Origin: Lutibacter sp.
GTDB taxonomy: Bacteria > Bacteroidota > Bacteroidia > Flavobacteriales > Flavobacteriaceae
Assembly (NCBI GenBank): GCA_027449025.1
Contig: DAIDMK010000033.1
Span: 1 to 33,693, forward strand
Length of the DNA: 33,693 bases
Reading direction: 5' to 3'
The notes beneath the pieces are model-generated. The model was not told the origin of the DNA. It made no database searches and worked only from the letters and a program-made list of their open reading frames with translations. A program made the translations under genes and the position numbers. Position 1 is the stretch's first letter; each line of letters starts with the position of its first letter. Below are positions 1-6,551 of the stretch, in pieces.

Positions 1-60
1 CCAACATTCCTACGCTGATTTTTTTGCATAGGATTTGTATTTTTGTTGGTCATAATTTAG
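1..60. repeat. Left arm of a perfect 60-bp inverted repeat
   Basis: Bases 1-60 are the exact reverse complement of 417-476. The right arm is the natural 3' end of the transposase gene plus 9 bp, so the left arm is an inverted copy of that end placed where the middle of the transposase should be. The arm begins at base 1, so the repeat may extend beyond the window. Confidence 0.95.
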
Positions 61-467
61 ATGACAATATGAAAGTCTCCCTTGTCAAAAAAGCACTGGA
101 AATGGCACATAAAAACCGTATTTACAACCACACAAATGTCATTCATCACTCTGATAGAGGTATCCAATACTGTTGCCCTGATTACTCCGATTTTGCGGAA
201 AAGAAAGGCTTTGTTTTAAGCACAACGCAACAATATGATCCATATGAAAATGCTGTGGCTGAAAGAATTAACGGTATTCTAAAATACGAATTTGGACTCA
301 AAAAAACCATTAAATCTATCCATATTGCACAGAAAATGGTCAAACAAGCTGTGCAAATTTATAATAATGAAAGATTGCACTGGAGCCTGGATCTAAATAC
401 TCCGCAAAGTGTTCACCTAAATTATGACCAACAAAAATACAAATCCTATGCAAAAAAATCAGCGTAG
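24..467 (+). pseudogene. IS3-family transposase OrfB, C-terminal fragment
   Basis: Only the second half of an rve-type DDE integrase core is present. HHSDRGIQY carries the second catalytic Asp, and NAVAERINGILKYE carries the catalytic Glu followed by the usual K/E context. The YNNERLHWSLDLNTPQ tail is typical of IS3-family OrfB ends. The first catalytic Asp and the whole N-terminal half are missing. The first 12 codons read through an inverted copy of the gene's own 3' end (1-60), so the apparent ATG at 24 is not a real start. VGHNLDDN, just at the junction, fits the family's usual region before the second Asp, so authentic sequence probably starts near position 45. The product cannot be an active transposase. 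No OrfA is seen. Confidence 0.85.
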
Positions 468-476
468 GAATGTTGG
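417..476. repeat. Right arm of the 60-bp inverted repeat
   Basis: Exact reverse complement of 1-60. It covers the last 17 codons of the transposase, its TAG stop (465-467) and 9 bp beyond. The match ends at 476 and does not continue into the following hairpin. Confidence 0.95.
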
Positions 477-477
477 T

Positions 478-517
478 AAGTTTTTTAAAACCCGCAGGGT
501 GTTTTTTAAAAAAACTT
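478..517 (+). terminator. Imperfect hairpin after the transposase, possible terminator or IS end
   Basis: A GC core ACCC-gca-GGGT (490-500) is flanked by AAGTTTTTT (478-486) and AAAAAACTT (509-517), giving an imperfect stem with T-rich arms just after the transposase stop. It may be a transcription terminator or part of the element's end. Confidence 0.5.
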
Positions 518-617
518 ATCAATGTTCCGATTATTTGACTATTTTTAATATTAATTTTTAACCAAAAAATGGTCAACCTATATCAGGACAAGACATGCAG
601 CCGCACATTTTAGCACA

Positions 618-660
618 TTTGGTTTTTGCCAACGGATAAGCCAACGCTCTAAAAACCAAA
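618..660. repeat. 10-bp inverted repeat with internal direct repeat, upstream of the mer cassette
   Basis: TTTGGTTTTT (618-627) and AAAAACCAAA (651-660) are perfect inverted arms. The 23-base loop holds two direct copies of GCCAACG (628-634 and 640-646). The rest of the 477-694 gap shows no gene. Confidence 0.7.
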
Positions 661-693
661 AGAGCTAAAATTTTCCCAATGTTTTGAAATTTA

Positions 694-734
694 TATTTAA
701 GTATTTGCTTAAATAAGAAATAAATGTAAATTTG
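694..734 (+). promoter_or_regulatory. mer cassette promoter with overlapping ArsR-type operator
   Basis: An inverted repeat TATTTAAG-N6-CTTAAATA lies at 694-715. A Bacteroidota-type promoter is seen as TTTG (704-707), 19 bp, and TAAATTTG (727-734). The operator overlaps the -33 element, which fits repression by the ArsR-type protein encoded just downstream, with derepression when metal binds. Counting 12 bp from the first T of the -7 element puts the transcript start at about 739, the A of the ATG. Confidence 0.7.
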
Positions 735-738
735 TGCT

Positions 739-1113
739 ATGGAAAATAATTCTTGCATAAGACAACAAGCAGATATTGAGCAAATAAATCGTTGCAAAGA
801 AACTGTTACGGAATTAAATGAATCGTTTGACTATTTAGCGAATGGACTTTCATTAGTAGGAAATAACGTAAGACTTAAAATACTTTACCTACTTTTTGAA
901 GAGAAAAGACTTTGCGTTTGTGATTTAAGCGATATTCTAGGAATGAATATTTCAGCTATTTCTCAACATTTGAGAAAAATGAAAGACAGAAATCTAATAG
1001 GAACCGAACGAGAAGCCCAAACGATTTTTTACTCATTGACAGTAGAATATTCAAAATTACTGAATCCGTTTTTTGAGATACTCTACAATAACAAAACTTT
1101 GGAAACCATATGA
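739..1113 (+). CDS. ArsR/SmtB-family metal-sensing repressor
   Basis: A 124-residue winged-helix protein. LKILYLLFEEKRLCVCDLSDILGMNISAISQHLRKMKDRNL spans the core helices and recognition helix. The CVC pair at about 59-61 lies in the classic ArsR metal site (ELCVCDL in ArsR). An extra Cys near the N-terminus and another at about residue 19 could complete a thiolate site. It is the first gene of the cassette, and its TGA overlaps the ATG of merTP as ATGA. In this cassette it takes the place of MerR, so mercury or another thiophilic metal is the likely inducer (inference). The start at 739 is the only upstream Met, and the promoter places the transcript start there, so the mRNA may be leaderless. 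Confidence 0.9.
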   Translation: MENNSCIRQQADIEQINRCKETVTELNESFDYLANGLSLVGNNVRLKILYLLFEEKRLCVCDLSDILGMNISAISQHLRKMKDRNLIGTEREAQTIFYSLTVEYSKLLNPFFEILYNNKTLETI

Positions 1114-1703
1114 AAAGTGAAAATAAACTAATCGGCGCAGGATTACTAACAGCAATTACAGCTTCATTATGTTGTATTACACCTGTTTTAGCTCTGATTG
1201 CAGGATCAAGCGGAATTGCTTCAACATTTTCTTGGATAGAGCCTTTTCGCCCCTATCTGTTTGGACTAACAATTTTAGTCCTTGGTGTTGCTTGGTATCA
1301 AAAACTAAATCCTAAAAATGAAATCGATTGTGAATGTGACACAGACGAAAAACCAAAATTTATACAGTCAAAAATATTTTTAGGAATTGTAACTGCGTTT
1401 GCAATAATTACGTTGGCTTTTCCATACTATTCAGGAATTTTTTATCCAAACACAGAAAAGCAAATAATCGTAGTTAACAAATCGAATATTAAAACAACCG
1501 AATTCAAAATCATTGGAATGACTTGTGCGAGTTGCGAAGAACACGTCAGCCACGAAGTGAATAAGCTCAACGGAATTGCAAACCTAAAAGCTTCATACGA
1601 AAATGGAAATGCAATCATTGAATTTGACAAAACCAAAACCAATGAAACGGAAATTGAGAAAGCAATTAACTCAACAGGCTATAAAGTAACCAACAAAAAA
1701 TAA
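1110..1703 (+). CDS. merTP: Mercuric ion transport protein MerTP (MerT-MerP fusion)
   Basis: A 197-residue inner-membrane Hg(II) transporter fused to its periplasmic-type binding domain. The N-terminal part has three predicted membrane helices (about 7-30, 46-62, 88-110). The MerT cysteine pair is in the first helix (SLCCITP, about 21-22), and a second pair, CEC, lies in the loop at about 74-76. After about residue 125 comes a MerP/HMA domain with GMTCASC, about residues 137-143. Known role of the family: HMA Cys residues pass Hg(II) to the membrane Cys pairs and on to cytosolic thiols. It is translationally coupled to the regulator by a 4-bp overlap. No merA is in the window, so uptake here is not paired with reduction unless merA lies elsewhere. 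Confidence 0.92.
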   Translation: MKSENKLIGAGLLTAITASLCCITPVLALIAGSSGIASTFSWIEPFRPYLFGLTILVLGVAWYQKLNPKNEIDCECDTDEKPKFIQSKIFLGIVTAFAIITLAFPYYSGIFYPNTEKQIIVVNKSNIKTTEFKIIGMTCASCEEHVSHEVNKLNGIANLKASYENGNAIIEFDKTKTNETEIEKAINSTGYKVTNKK

Positions 1704-1708
1704 AACTA

Positions 1709-1915
1709 ATGGAAATTCAATTAAAATCAGAAATTACTTGTCCAAACTGCGGATATAAAAAAATAGAAGAAATGCCGACAGATGCTTGTCAATTCTTTTA
1801 CGAGTGTGAAAATTGCAAAACTGTTCTGAAACCAAATGAGGGAGATTGTTGTGTTTATTGTTCTTACGGGACAGTAGATTGCCCATCAATCCAAGAAAAG
1901 AAAAGTTGTTGTTGA
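1709..1915 (+). CDS. GDCCVxC-domain small cysteine-rich protein
   Basis: 68 residues with twelve Cys. An N-terminal CPNC...CENC zinc-ribbon-like set is followed by GDCCVYCSYGTVDCP and a terminal SCC. The GDCCVxC motif names a small family often found with mercury genes; its biochemical role is not established. It starts 5 bp after merTP, so it is the third gene of the same transcript. A soluble metal-binding or metal-handoff role is inference from Cys content and context. Confidence 0.85.
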   Translation: MEIQLKSEITCPNCGYKKIEEMPTDACQFFYECENCKTVLKPNEGDCCVYCSYGTVDCPSIQEKKSCC

Positions 1916-1941
1916 AAAGCCTACACTAAAAGCCATACACA

Positions 1942-2073
1942 TTTGCAATTCGCTAAAACCGACACGCCATCCAAAATTGCAAAAGAGTATGTCTTTGCCC
2001 ACGCTTAAAAACAAAAAGAAAAAAAGGCCAGTGGGTAACAAAGAACTGAGTTAAAAAACTCGTATACTCTTTT
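1942..2073. repeat. Nested palindromes downstream of the mer cassette
   Basis: TTTGCAATT (1942-1950) pairs with AATTGCAAA (1975-1983). Next to it, AAAAGAGTAT (1981-1990) pairs with ATACTCTTTT (2064-2073). Inside the second pair are CTTTG/CAAAG, CCCAC/GTGGG and a small GAGTT-aaa-AACTC hairpin. Together they could form a large cruciform or folded RNA. No gene is seen here; the open frame on the minus strand (1953-2144) has no recognisable motif. Confidence 0.7.
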
Positions 2074-2176
2074 CTCAAGTTTATGCAGTATTTCCTTTCT
2101 AAAACCCAGTAGATAAAAAGATTATAAAACATTAAAAAAAACATTAGTTTAAATTATATTTTTCTATCATTAATTG

Positions 2177-2361
2177 TATATTTGCCACCGCAAAGACAGG
2201 TAAATTTTGTTTTTAAATAGTTCTTTTTGACTTTAGTGTACAATTCGGTGAATCATACTAAATTAAAAGTGTTTAAATACTTGAAATATAGCGGAATACA
2301 GAATTAAAATTAGTTCTGCCACCCCGACAAAACCTTTCAATAATTTATTGGAGGGTTTTTT
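2177..2361 (+). other. Promoter-to-terminator unit without a recognisable gene, possible small RNA or tRNA-locus relic
   Basis: TATATTTG (2177-2184) is a good -7 element and a strong hairpin terminator ends at 2361, so about 170 nt may be transcribed. No complete tRNA or protein frame can be read. The stretch just before the terminator (TGCCACCCCGAC, 2317-2328) looks like the 3' acceptor strand of a tRNA, but no matching 5' strand was found. Confidence 0.3.
2329..2361 (+). terminator. Rho-independent terminator
   Basis: Bases 2329-2343 pair with 2345-2359 (15 pairs, two of them G-U, the innermost opening into a loop), followed by further T residues. It ends the putative short transcript starting near 2189. 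Confidence 0.75.
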
Positions 2362-2412
2362 CAATTAAAAATGACATTAATTTTGAATAATCAAATCAAA
2401 AACCTTGATCGT

Positions 2413-2462
2413 GTCACGCCCTGACGTGAAGGTCGTTACGCTTGAGGCGTGACCACCCCGAC
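2413..2462. repeat. GC-rich palindrome with second CCACCCCGAC copy
   Basis: GTCACGCC (2413-2420) pairs with GGCGTGAC (2446-2453). The block is much richer in G and C than its surroundings. It ends in CCACCCCGAC (2453-2462), a 10-bp direct copy of 2319-2328. Possible attachment-site scar or structured RNA; unproven. Confidence 0.5.
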
Positions 2463-2465
2463 CAA

Positions 2466-2502
2466 AAAAAAGATTCTATTACAAAGCAATAGAATCTTTT
2501 TT
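2466..2502. terminator. Strong bidirectional terminator
   Basis: A perfect 15-bp stem (2466-2480 with 2488-2502) and a 7-nt loop, with six A on one arm and six T on the other, so it can act on both strands. On the minus strand it lies just after the sigma-like gene, which ends at 2535. Confidence 0.88.
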
Positions 2503-2534
2503 AATTTACAGAGATTTTTACTTTTTAGGATTTT

Positions 2535-3245
2535 TTATTTATCATAAAACAACTTCTCCAACCTTTCTTTCACCCTAACCATCACTTTTCTTGCGGTGTC
2601 TTCATGCACTTTCAACGTGTCTGAAATTTCAATTATATCCTGATTTCCAAATACATACAACTCAAGAATGTTTTTACTTATTGGTGGCAAAGTGCAAACT
2701 GAAGCTCCAAACAAAGCACGGCTTCGGTCAGAAAATAAAGCTGTGTCCTTTAAACCCAATTTCTCTATAATTTCCATTTCCATAGGTTGTTCTAAAATAA
2801 ATTGGGATGGCTTAAAACTATTTTTCTGGTAGGAAACATCAAAGAAATATTCATCAAATATATAATTGCCATCTGCTTCAACCGAAAAATCATCCATCAG
2901 CAAATTCAATTCATCTCTTAAAATTGTATCTATATTTAAATCCTCAGCAAACTGATTTTCCCCTTCTATTTTATGATTTATTTTTTGGATGGTTCTTAAA
3001 AAAAGTGTCTGGCGCAACTGTCTTTCGTCAATTTCTTTTGAATATAAATTAAACTCCTCCATAAATACTTCATCTAAAATTTCATTTGGATCATAAAGCC
3101 CCTTATCTATTAAACCTTCATTTTCAGCAAGTTGTAATTTTGAGGCGACGAACTTTTTCAAACTTGGAATGGCTGCAAAACTTTTTTTGTAAAATTCTTC
3201 GAATTCAGTTTCCTGATTGAGATGCATTGATTCTTTAATTTTCAT
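2535..3245 (-). CDS. Sigma-70 region 4-like helix-turn-helix protein
   Basis: 236 residues. The last 55 or so match sigma region 4: LPPISKNILELYVFG, then QDIIEISDTLKVHEDTARKVMVRVKERLEKL, with the usual helix-turn-helix spacing. The first 170 residues are acidic and helical and do not show a clear region 2, so this may be an unusual ECF-like sigma factor or a regulator that borrowed region 4. It is divergent from the mlaE operon. Its own promoter carries an FNR-like box (3333-3346), so it could spread the island's signal to a second gene set (inference). The ATG at 3245 gives a leader of about 53 nt from the predicted start. Confidence 0.7.
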   Translation of the reverse strand: MKIKESMHLNQETEFEEFYKKSFAAIPSLKKFVASKLQLAENEGLIDKGLYDPNEILDEVFMEEFNLYSKEIDERQLRQTLFLRTIQKINHKIEGENQFAEDLNIDTILRDELNLLMDDFSVEADGNYIFDEYFFDVSYQKNSFKPSQFILEQPMEMEIIEKLGLKDTALFSDRSRALFGASVCTLPPISKNILELYVFGNQDIIEISDTLKVHEDTARKVMVRVKERLEKLFYDK

Positions 3246-3302
3246 GGCTTTAAATTAATGGTTTTTAATACTTATTTTCTTGGATATTTAAACATTCTTA
3301 TG

Positions 3303-3346
3303 TAAAGTTAAATACTGCCTTTTTAACTTTAGATGATAAATATCAA
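3303..3346 (-). promoter_or_regulatory. FNR-like box and -7 element for the sigma-like gene
   Basis: On the minus strand the box reads TTGATATTTATCAT (3346 to 3333), followed by 22 bp and TAACTTTA (3310 to 3303). The predicted transcript start is near 3298. The rest of the 3246-3529 divergent gap shows no gene. Confidence 0.82.
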
Positions 3347-3473
3347 TGTATTGCGATAATTTAACTGTGGAAATTTTAGCATCAACAGCAATTATTGAAG
3401 ACTTATTTGAATGGAAAAAAATTTAATTTCTGTATCATTTTATAAATTCAATTCATTTTAAAGTGCTATTAAA

Positions 3474-3517
3474 TTGATATAAATCATTTTATTGCATATA
3501 AATCAGCAATAACTTTA
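3474..3517 (+). promoter_or_regulatory. FNR-like box and -7 element for the mla operon
   Basis: TTGATATAAATCAT (3474-3487), 22 bp, then TAACTTTA (3510-3517). The predicted start is near 3522, only about 8 nt before the mlaE ATG, so the leader would be very short. Confidence 0.82.
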
Positions 3518-3529
3518 TATCATCTAAAA

Positions 3530-4324
3530 ATGCTGAAACAGATGATAACATCAATTCAAATAGGAAACTCCCTCAAAAGCTTTTTTTCTGAAATTGGCGA
3601 GATGTCCTATTTTGCAGGTAGATTTTTTAAAGAGTTGTTCACAAAACCGTTTGAATTTAAAGAATTATTGCGGCAATGTTACAATATGGGGAATCGTTCC
3701 TTGTTTTTGGTGGGCATTACCGGTTTTATCTTGGGTTTGGTATTTACCTTGCAATCCAGACCAACGCTGATGGAGTTTGGCGCACAATCTTGGATGCCTT
3801 CCATGGTAAGTATTTCCATTGTGCGAGAAATTGGCCCTGTGATTATTGCACTTATTTGTGCCGGAAAAATAAGTTCGGGAATTGGAGCGGAATTGGGTTC
3901 TATGCGTGTAACCGAACAAATTGACGCCATGGAAGTTTCTGGTACAAATCCCTTTAAATATTTGGTGGTAACCCGCATTATGGCAGCTACTTTAATGATT
4001 CCGCTACTTATTATTTTTGGTGATGCCATTGCCCTTTTTGGTTCTGCATTGATAGAAAATTTAAAAGGTGATGTTTCCTTTCAGCTATATTTTAACAAGG
4101 TTTTTGACGCCATTGAATTTTCAGATATTCTTCCTGCCACGGTAAAATCGTTTTTCTTTGGCTTTGCTATTGGTTTGGTGGGGAGTTTTAAAGGATATAA
4201 TTGCACCAATGGAACTGTTGGTGTAGGAGAGGCTTCAAATTCTGCAGTAGTTTATACATCTATGCTCCTATTTATTATCGACTTTATTGCTGTTTTTGTA
4301 AGCGATATTTTCTTTGAACTCTAG
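3530..4324 (+). CDS. mlaE: MlaE-family ABC transporter permease
   Basis: 264-residue inner-membrane permease of the phospholipid or sterol MCE transporters. It has the MlaE core, including GFILGLVFTLQS, VREIGPVIIALICAGKISSG and GAELGSMRVTEQIDAMEVSG, the coupling region that meets the ATPase. About five membrane segments are seen. It heads a tight operon: 2 bp to the ATPase and 9 bp from that to the MCE protein. In Gram-negative bacteria such systems move lipids between inner and outer membrane. Here the operon has an FNR-like box. No periplasmic MlaC or outer-membrane MlaA partner is in the window. Confidence 0.93.
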   Translation: MLKQMITSIQIGNSLKSFFSEIGEMSYFAGRFFKELFTKPFEFKELLRQCYNMGNRSLFLVGITGFILGLVFTLQSRPTLMEFGAQSWMPSMVSISIVREIGPVIIALICAGKISSGIGAELGSMRVTEQIDAMEVSGTNPFKYLVVTRIMAATLMIPLLIIFGDAIALFGSALIENLKGDVSFQLYFNKVFDAIEFSDILPATVKSFFFGFAIGLVGSFKGYNCTNGTVGVGEASNSAVVYTSMLLFIIDFIAVFVSDIFFEL

Positions 4325-4326
4325 CT

Positions 4327-5067
4327 ATGGAAAAAACAAAAAACATAGAACCCATTTTAAGTATTAAAAATTTGAAGAAAAGCTTTGGCGACAATCATGT
4401 GCTAAACGGCTTTAATTTGGAATTGTTTGAGGGAGAAAATTTGGTGTTGATGGGGAAATCCGGATCAGGAAAATCGGTAATGATAAAATGTTTGGTTGGT
4501 TTAATGCAACCCGACACCGGATCTCTTGAAATTATGGGAAAAGATATCAGTAAACTACCTCAAAAAGAATTTAATGAATTGCGCACGGAATTAGGTTTCC
4601 TTTTTCAGGGAAGTGCCTTATACGATTCTATGACCGTTCGGGAAAATTTAGAATTTCCTATGCGTCAACAAAAAAAAACAGAAAAAGAATCCCTTAAACT
4701 AGTGCTTGAAGCCTTGGAAAGTGTTGGATTAACAGAAGCTATCGATTTAATGCCCAATGAACTTTCAGGCGGCATGAAAAGAAGAATTGCCCTTGCAAGA
4801 GCAATCATTCTAAAACCAAAAATTATCATTTATGATGAACCAACAACTGGGCTCGACCCAATAACCTCTAAAGAGATAATACAACTTATGCGTAATATTC
4901 AACAAAATTATAAAACCTCATCAATTATCATTACGCATGATGTAGATTGTGCGAGGGTAATCTCAAACAGAATGATTTTGTTGATTGACGGCATTAATTA
5001 TGCAGAAGGAACTTTTCAGGAATTGTCCACTAATAAAGACGAAAAAATTCAGGCATTTTTTAAATAG
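4327..5067 (+). CDS. mlaF: MlaF-family ABC transporter ATP-binding protein
   Basis: 246-residue ABC ATPase with a complete active site: Walker A GKSGSGKS at about 43-50, Q-loop in FLFQGSALYDSMTV, signature LSGGMKRRIALARA, Walker B IIIYDEPTTGLDP, and the switch His in IITHD. The SALYDSMTV stretch and LSGGMKRR are typical of the MlaF group rather than general ABC importers. It powers the MlaE permease encoded 2 bp upstream. Confidence 0.94.
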   Translation: MEKTKNIEPILSIKNLKKSFGDNHVLNGFNLELFEGENLVLMGKSGSGKSVMIKCLVGLMQPDTGSLEIMGKDISKLPQKEFNELRTELGFLFQGSALYDSMTVRENLEFPMRQQKKTEKESLKLVLEALESVGLTEAIDLMPNELSGGMKRRIALARAIILKPKIIIYDEPTTGLDPITSKEIIQLMRNIQQNYKTSSIIITHDVDCARVISNRMILLIDGINYAEGTFQELSTNKDEKIQAFFK

Positions 5068-5076
5068 ATACTCATT

Positions 5077-6063
5077 ATGAAAACATCAAACACACAAAAA
5101 TTAAGTCTCGGACTGTTTATTTTCATAACCACAATTATTTTTGTATTTGCACTTTATTTAATTGGCAATAAGCAAAATATTTTTGGCAACACGTTCAGAA
5201 TAAGCACCGTATTTAACAATGTAAACGGCTTAATGTTAGGCAATAACGTGCGCTATTCCGGTATTAATATTGGCACTGTAAAAAATATTGAAATGATTAA
5301 TGACAGCACCATTTGTGTTGATATGATTATCGAAGACAAAATGCTTAAACATATGAAAAAAAATGCAGTTGCCGCTGTTGGTTCTGATGGTTTGGTAGGA
5401 AGCATGGTGATAAATATTGTGCCTGGAAAAGATTTTTCTGAAGCCTTAAAACCTGGCGACACTATTAAATCTTACAATAAAACCTCAACTACAGATATGC
5501 TTGAAACTCTAAATACTACTAATGACAATGCAGCTAAGCTGACTTCCGATTTATTGAAAATCACCGCAGCCATTAAACAAGGAAAAGGTACCATTGGCAT
5601 GTTAATTGAAGACGCCGAAATGGCTTCTGACGTAAAACAAATCGTTATAAATTTAAAAAACGCCAGCGCAAGCGCCTCGGTAACAGTAAGCGAATTGAAT
5701 AAAATTATCAAGGCTATCGATTATAATGAAAGTATGGCTGCCGTACTATTAAGCGACACCGTTTCAGCAAATAAAATGAAATCAATTATTACCAATCTTG
5801 AACAATCTAGTTCGGGGATTGATTCAGTAATTAACAATTTAAATTCAGTGGTTTTAGATTTTAAATATGGAAAAGGCACCGTAAATTATATGGTAAATGA
5901 TACTATATTGGTCAATAACATTGATGAAACAATGGAAAACATTAAGGAAGGAAGTGCTCGTTTAAACGAAAATATGGAAGCTTTAAAACACAACTTCTTG
6001 TTTAGGGGTTATTTCAGGAAGCTAGAGCGTCAGCAAAAAAAAGAAGCTGAAAAGAAAAATTAA
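5077..6063 (+). CDS. mlaD: MlaD/MCE-domain protein
   Basis: 328 residues. One N-terminal membrane anchor (about 11-27) is followed by an MCE domain (about 38-125) containing FNNVNGLMLGNNVRYSGINIGTV, GSDGLVGSMVINI and PGDTI. The rest is a long helical tail with two related segments, KQGKGTIGMLIED and KYGKGTVNYMVND. It ends in a basic coiled stretch. MCE domains form hexameric lipid tunnels in the periplasm, bound to the MlaE/MlaF complex. The C-terminal tail is longer than in E. coli MlaD, as is common in Bacteroidota MCE proteins. Confidence 0.92.
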   Translation: MKTSNTQKLSLGLFIFITTIIFVFALYLIGNKQNIFGNTFRISTVFNNVNGLMLGNNVRYSGINIGTVKNIEMINDSTICVDMIIEDKMLKHMKKNAVAAVGSDGLVGSMVINIVPGKDFSEALKPGDTIKSYNKTSTTDMLETLNTTNDNAAKLTSDLLKITAAIKQGKGTIGMLIEDAEMASDVKQIVINLKNASASASVTVSELNKIIKAIDYNESMAAVLLSDTVSANKMKSIITNLEQSSSGIDSVINNLNSVVLDFKYGKGTVNYMVNDTILVNNIDETMENIKEGSARLNENMEALKHNFLFRGYFRKLERQQKKEAEKKN

Positions 6064-6083
6064 ATGCACTTTCGCCCTTAGGA

Positions 6084-6127
6084 TTGATAGATATCATTAC
6101 GGTCATTTTCGCTTTTTTGTAAATTGG
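6084..6127 (+). promoter_or_regulatory. FNR-like box and -7 element for the small lipoprotein gene
   Basis: TTGATAGATATCAT (6084-6097), 22 bp, then TAAATTGG (6120-6127). The predicted start is near 6132, which lies after the alternative TTG start at 6124 and so supports the ATG at 6148. Confidence 0.75.
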
Positions 6128-6147
6128 ATTTATTAAATGCTACAATA

Positions 6148-6534
6148 ATGAAAAAAATAGTTTTTTTACCATTTGTGCTTTTATTTTCTATTGTTTTATC
6201 TTTAGAAAGTTGCGGACCAGTAGTGATAACCTCCAGAATTGGAGCGCCACCACCAACATGGTTTTACCCAAACCGAGCAGAAGTGGTACGCTATATCTAT
6301 TTTCCAGACTATGAGATTTATTATGATTTTTCCCTGAGAACTTACTTATATTTGGACAATAATATTTGGATATCTACGCGTATTTTACCAGCCAGATTTA
6401 ACCATATTGATTTTAGGCGAAGTCACCGTGTTAGAATTAATAATTATTTTGATGATGACATAAAAATTTACCACAACAATAATAGCTACAGAAGCAACAC
6501 CAGCAGAAGGAATACAGGCACCAAGAAAAATTAA
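6148..6534 (+). CDS. Small putative lipoprotein, unknown function
   Basis: 128 residues from the ATG at 6148 (MKKIVFLPF); a longer frame from a TTG at 6124 would begin before the predicted transcript start. The N-terminus is a lipoprotein-like signal ending in LSLESC, so Cys is probably lipidated, though Glu at -2 is not ideal. The mature part is rich in Tyr, Asn and Arg, with a central repeat-like region (YIYFPDYEIYYDFSLRTYLY, then NIWISTRILPARF) and a hydrophilic Asn/Arg-rich tail. I do not recognise a named domain. It is monocistronic, with its own FNR-like box, and converges on the phosphoesterase gene. Confidence 0.75.
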   Translation: MKKIVFLPFVLLFSIVLSLESCGPVVITSRIGAPPPTWFYPNRAEVVRYIYFPDYEIYYDFSLRTYLYLDNNIWISTRILPARFNHIDFRRSHRVRINNYFDDDIKIYHNNNSYRSNTSRRNTGTKKN

Positions 6535-6551
6535 CAGTAACCAGAAAAAAA

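Noticed and set aside
24-467. Functional transposase with an N-terminus at 24
   Set aside because: The first codons are an inverted copy of the gene's own 3' end, and the first catalytic Asp is missing.
618-2073. Integron gene cassette with attC sites around mer
   Set aside because: The flanking palindromes do not show the paired RYYYAAC/GTTRRRY core sites, and no integron integrase is in the window.
2177-2361. A tRNA gene between the -7 element and the terminator
   Set aside because: Only a possible acceptor 3' strand is visible; no anticodon arm, T-arm TTCRA or matching 5' acceptor strand could be found.
3665-4029. Overlapping open frames on both strands within mlaE
   Set aside because: They lack recognisable motifs and lie fully within a well-supported gene, so they are shadows.
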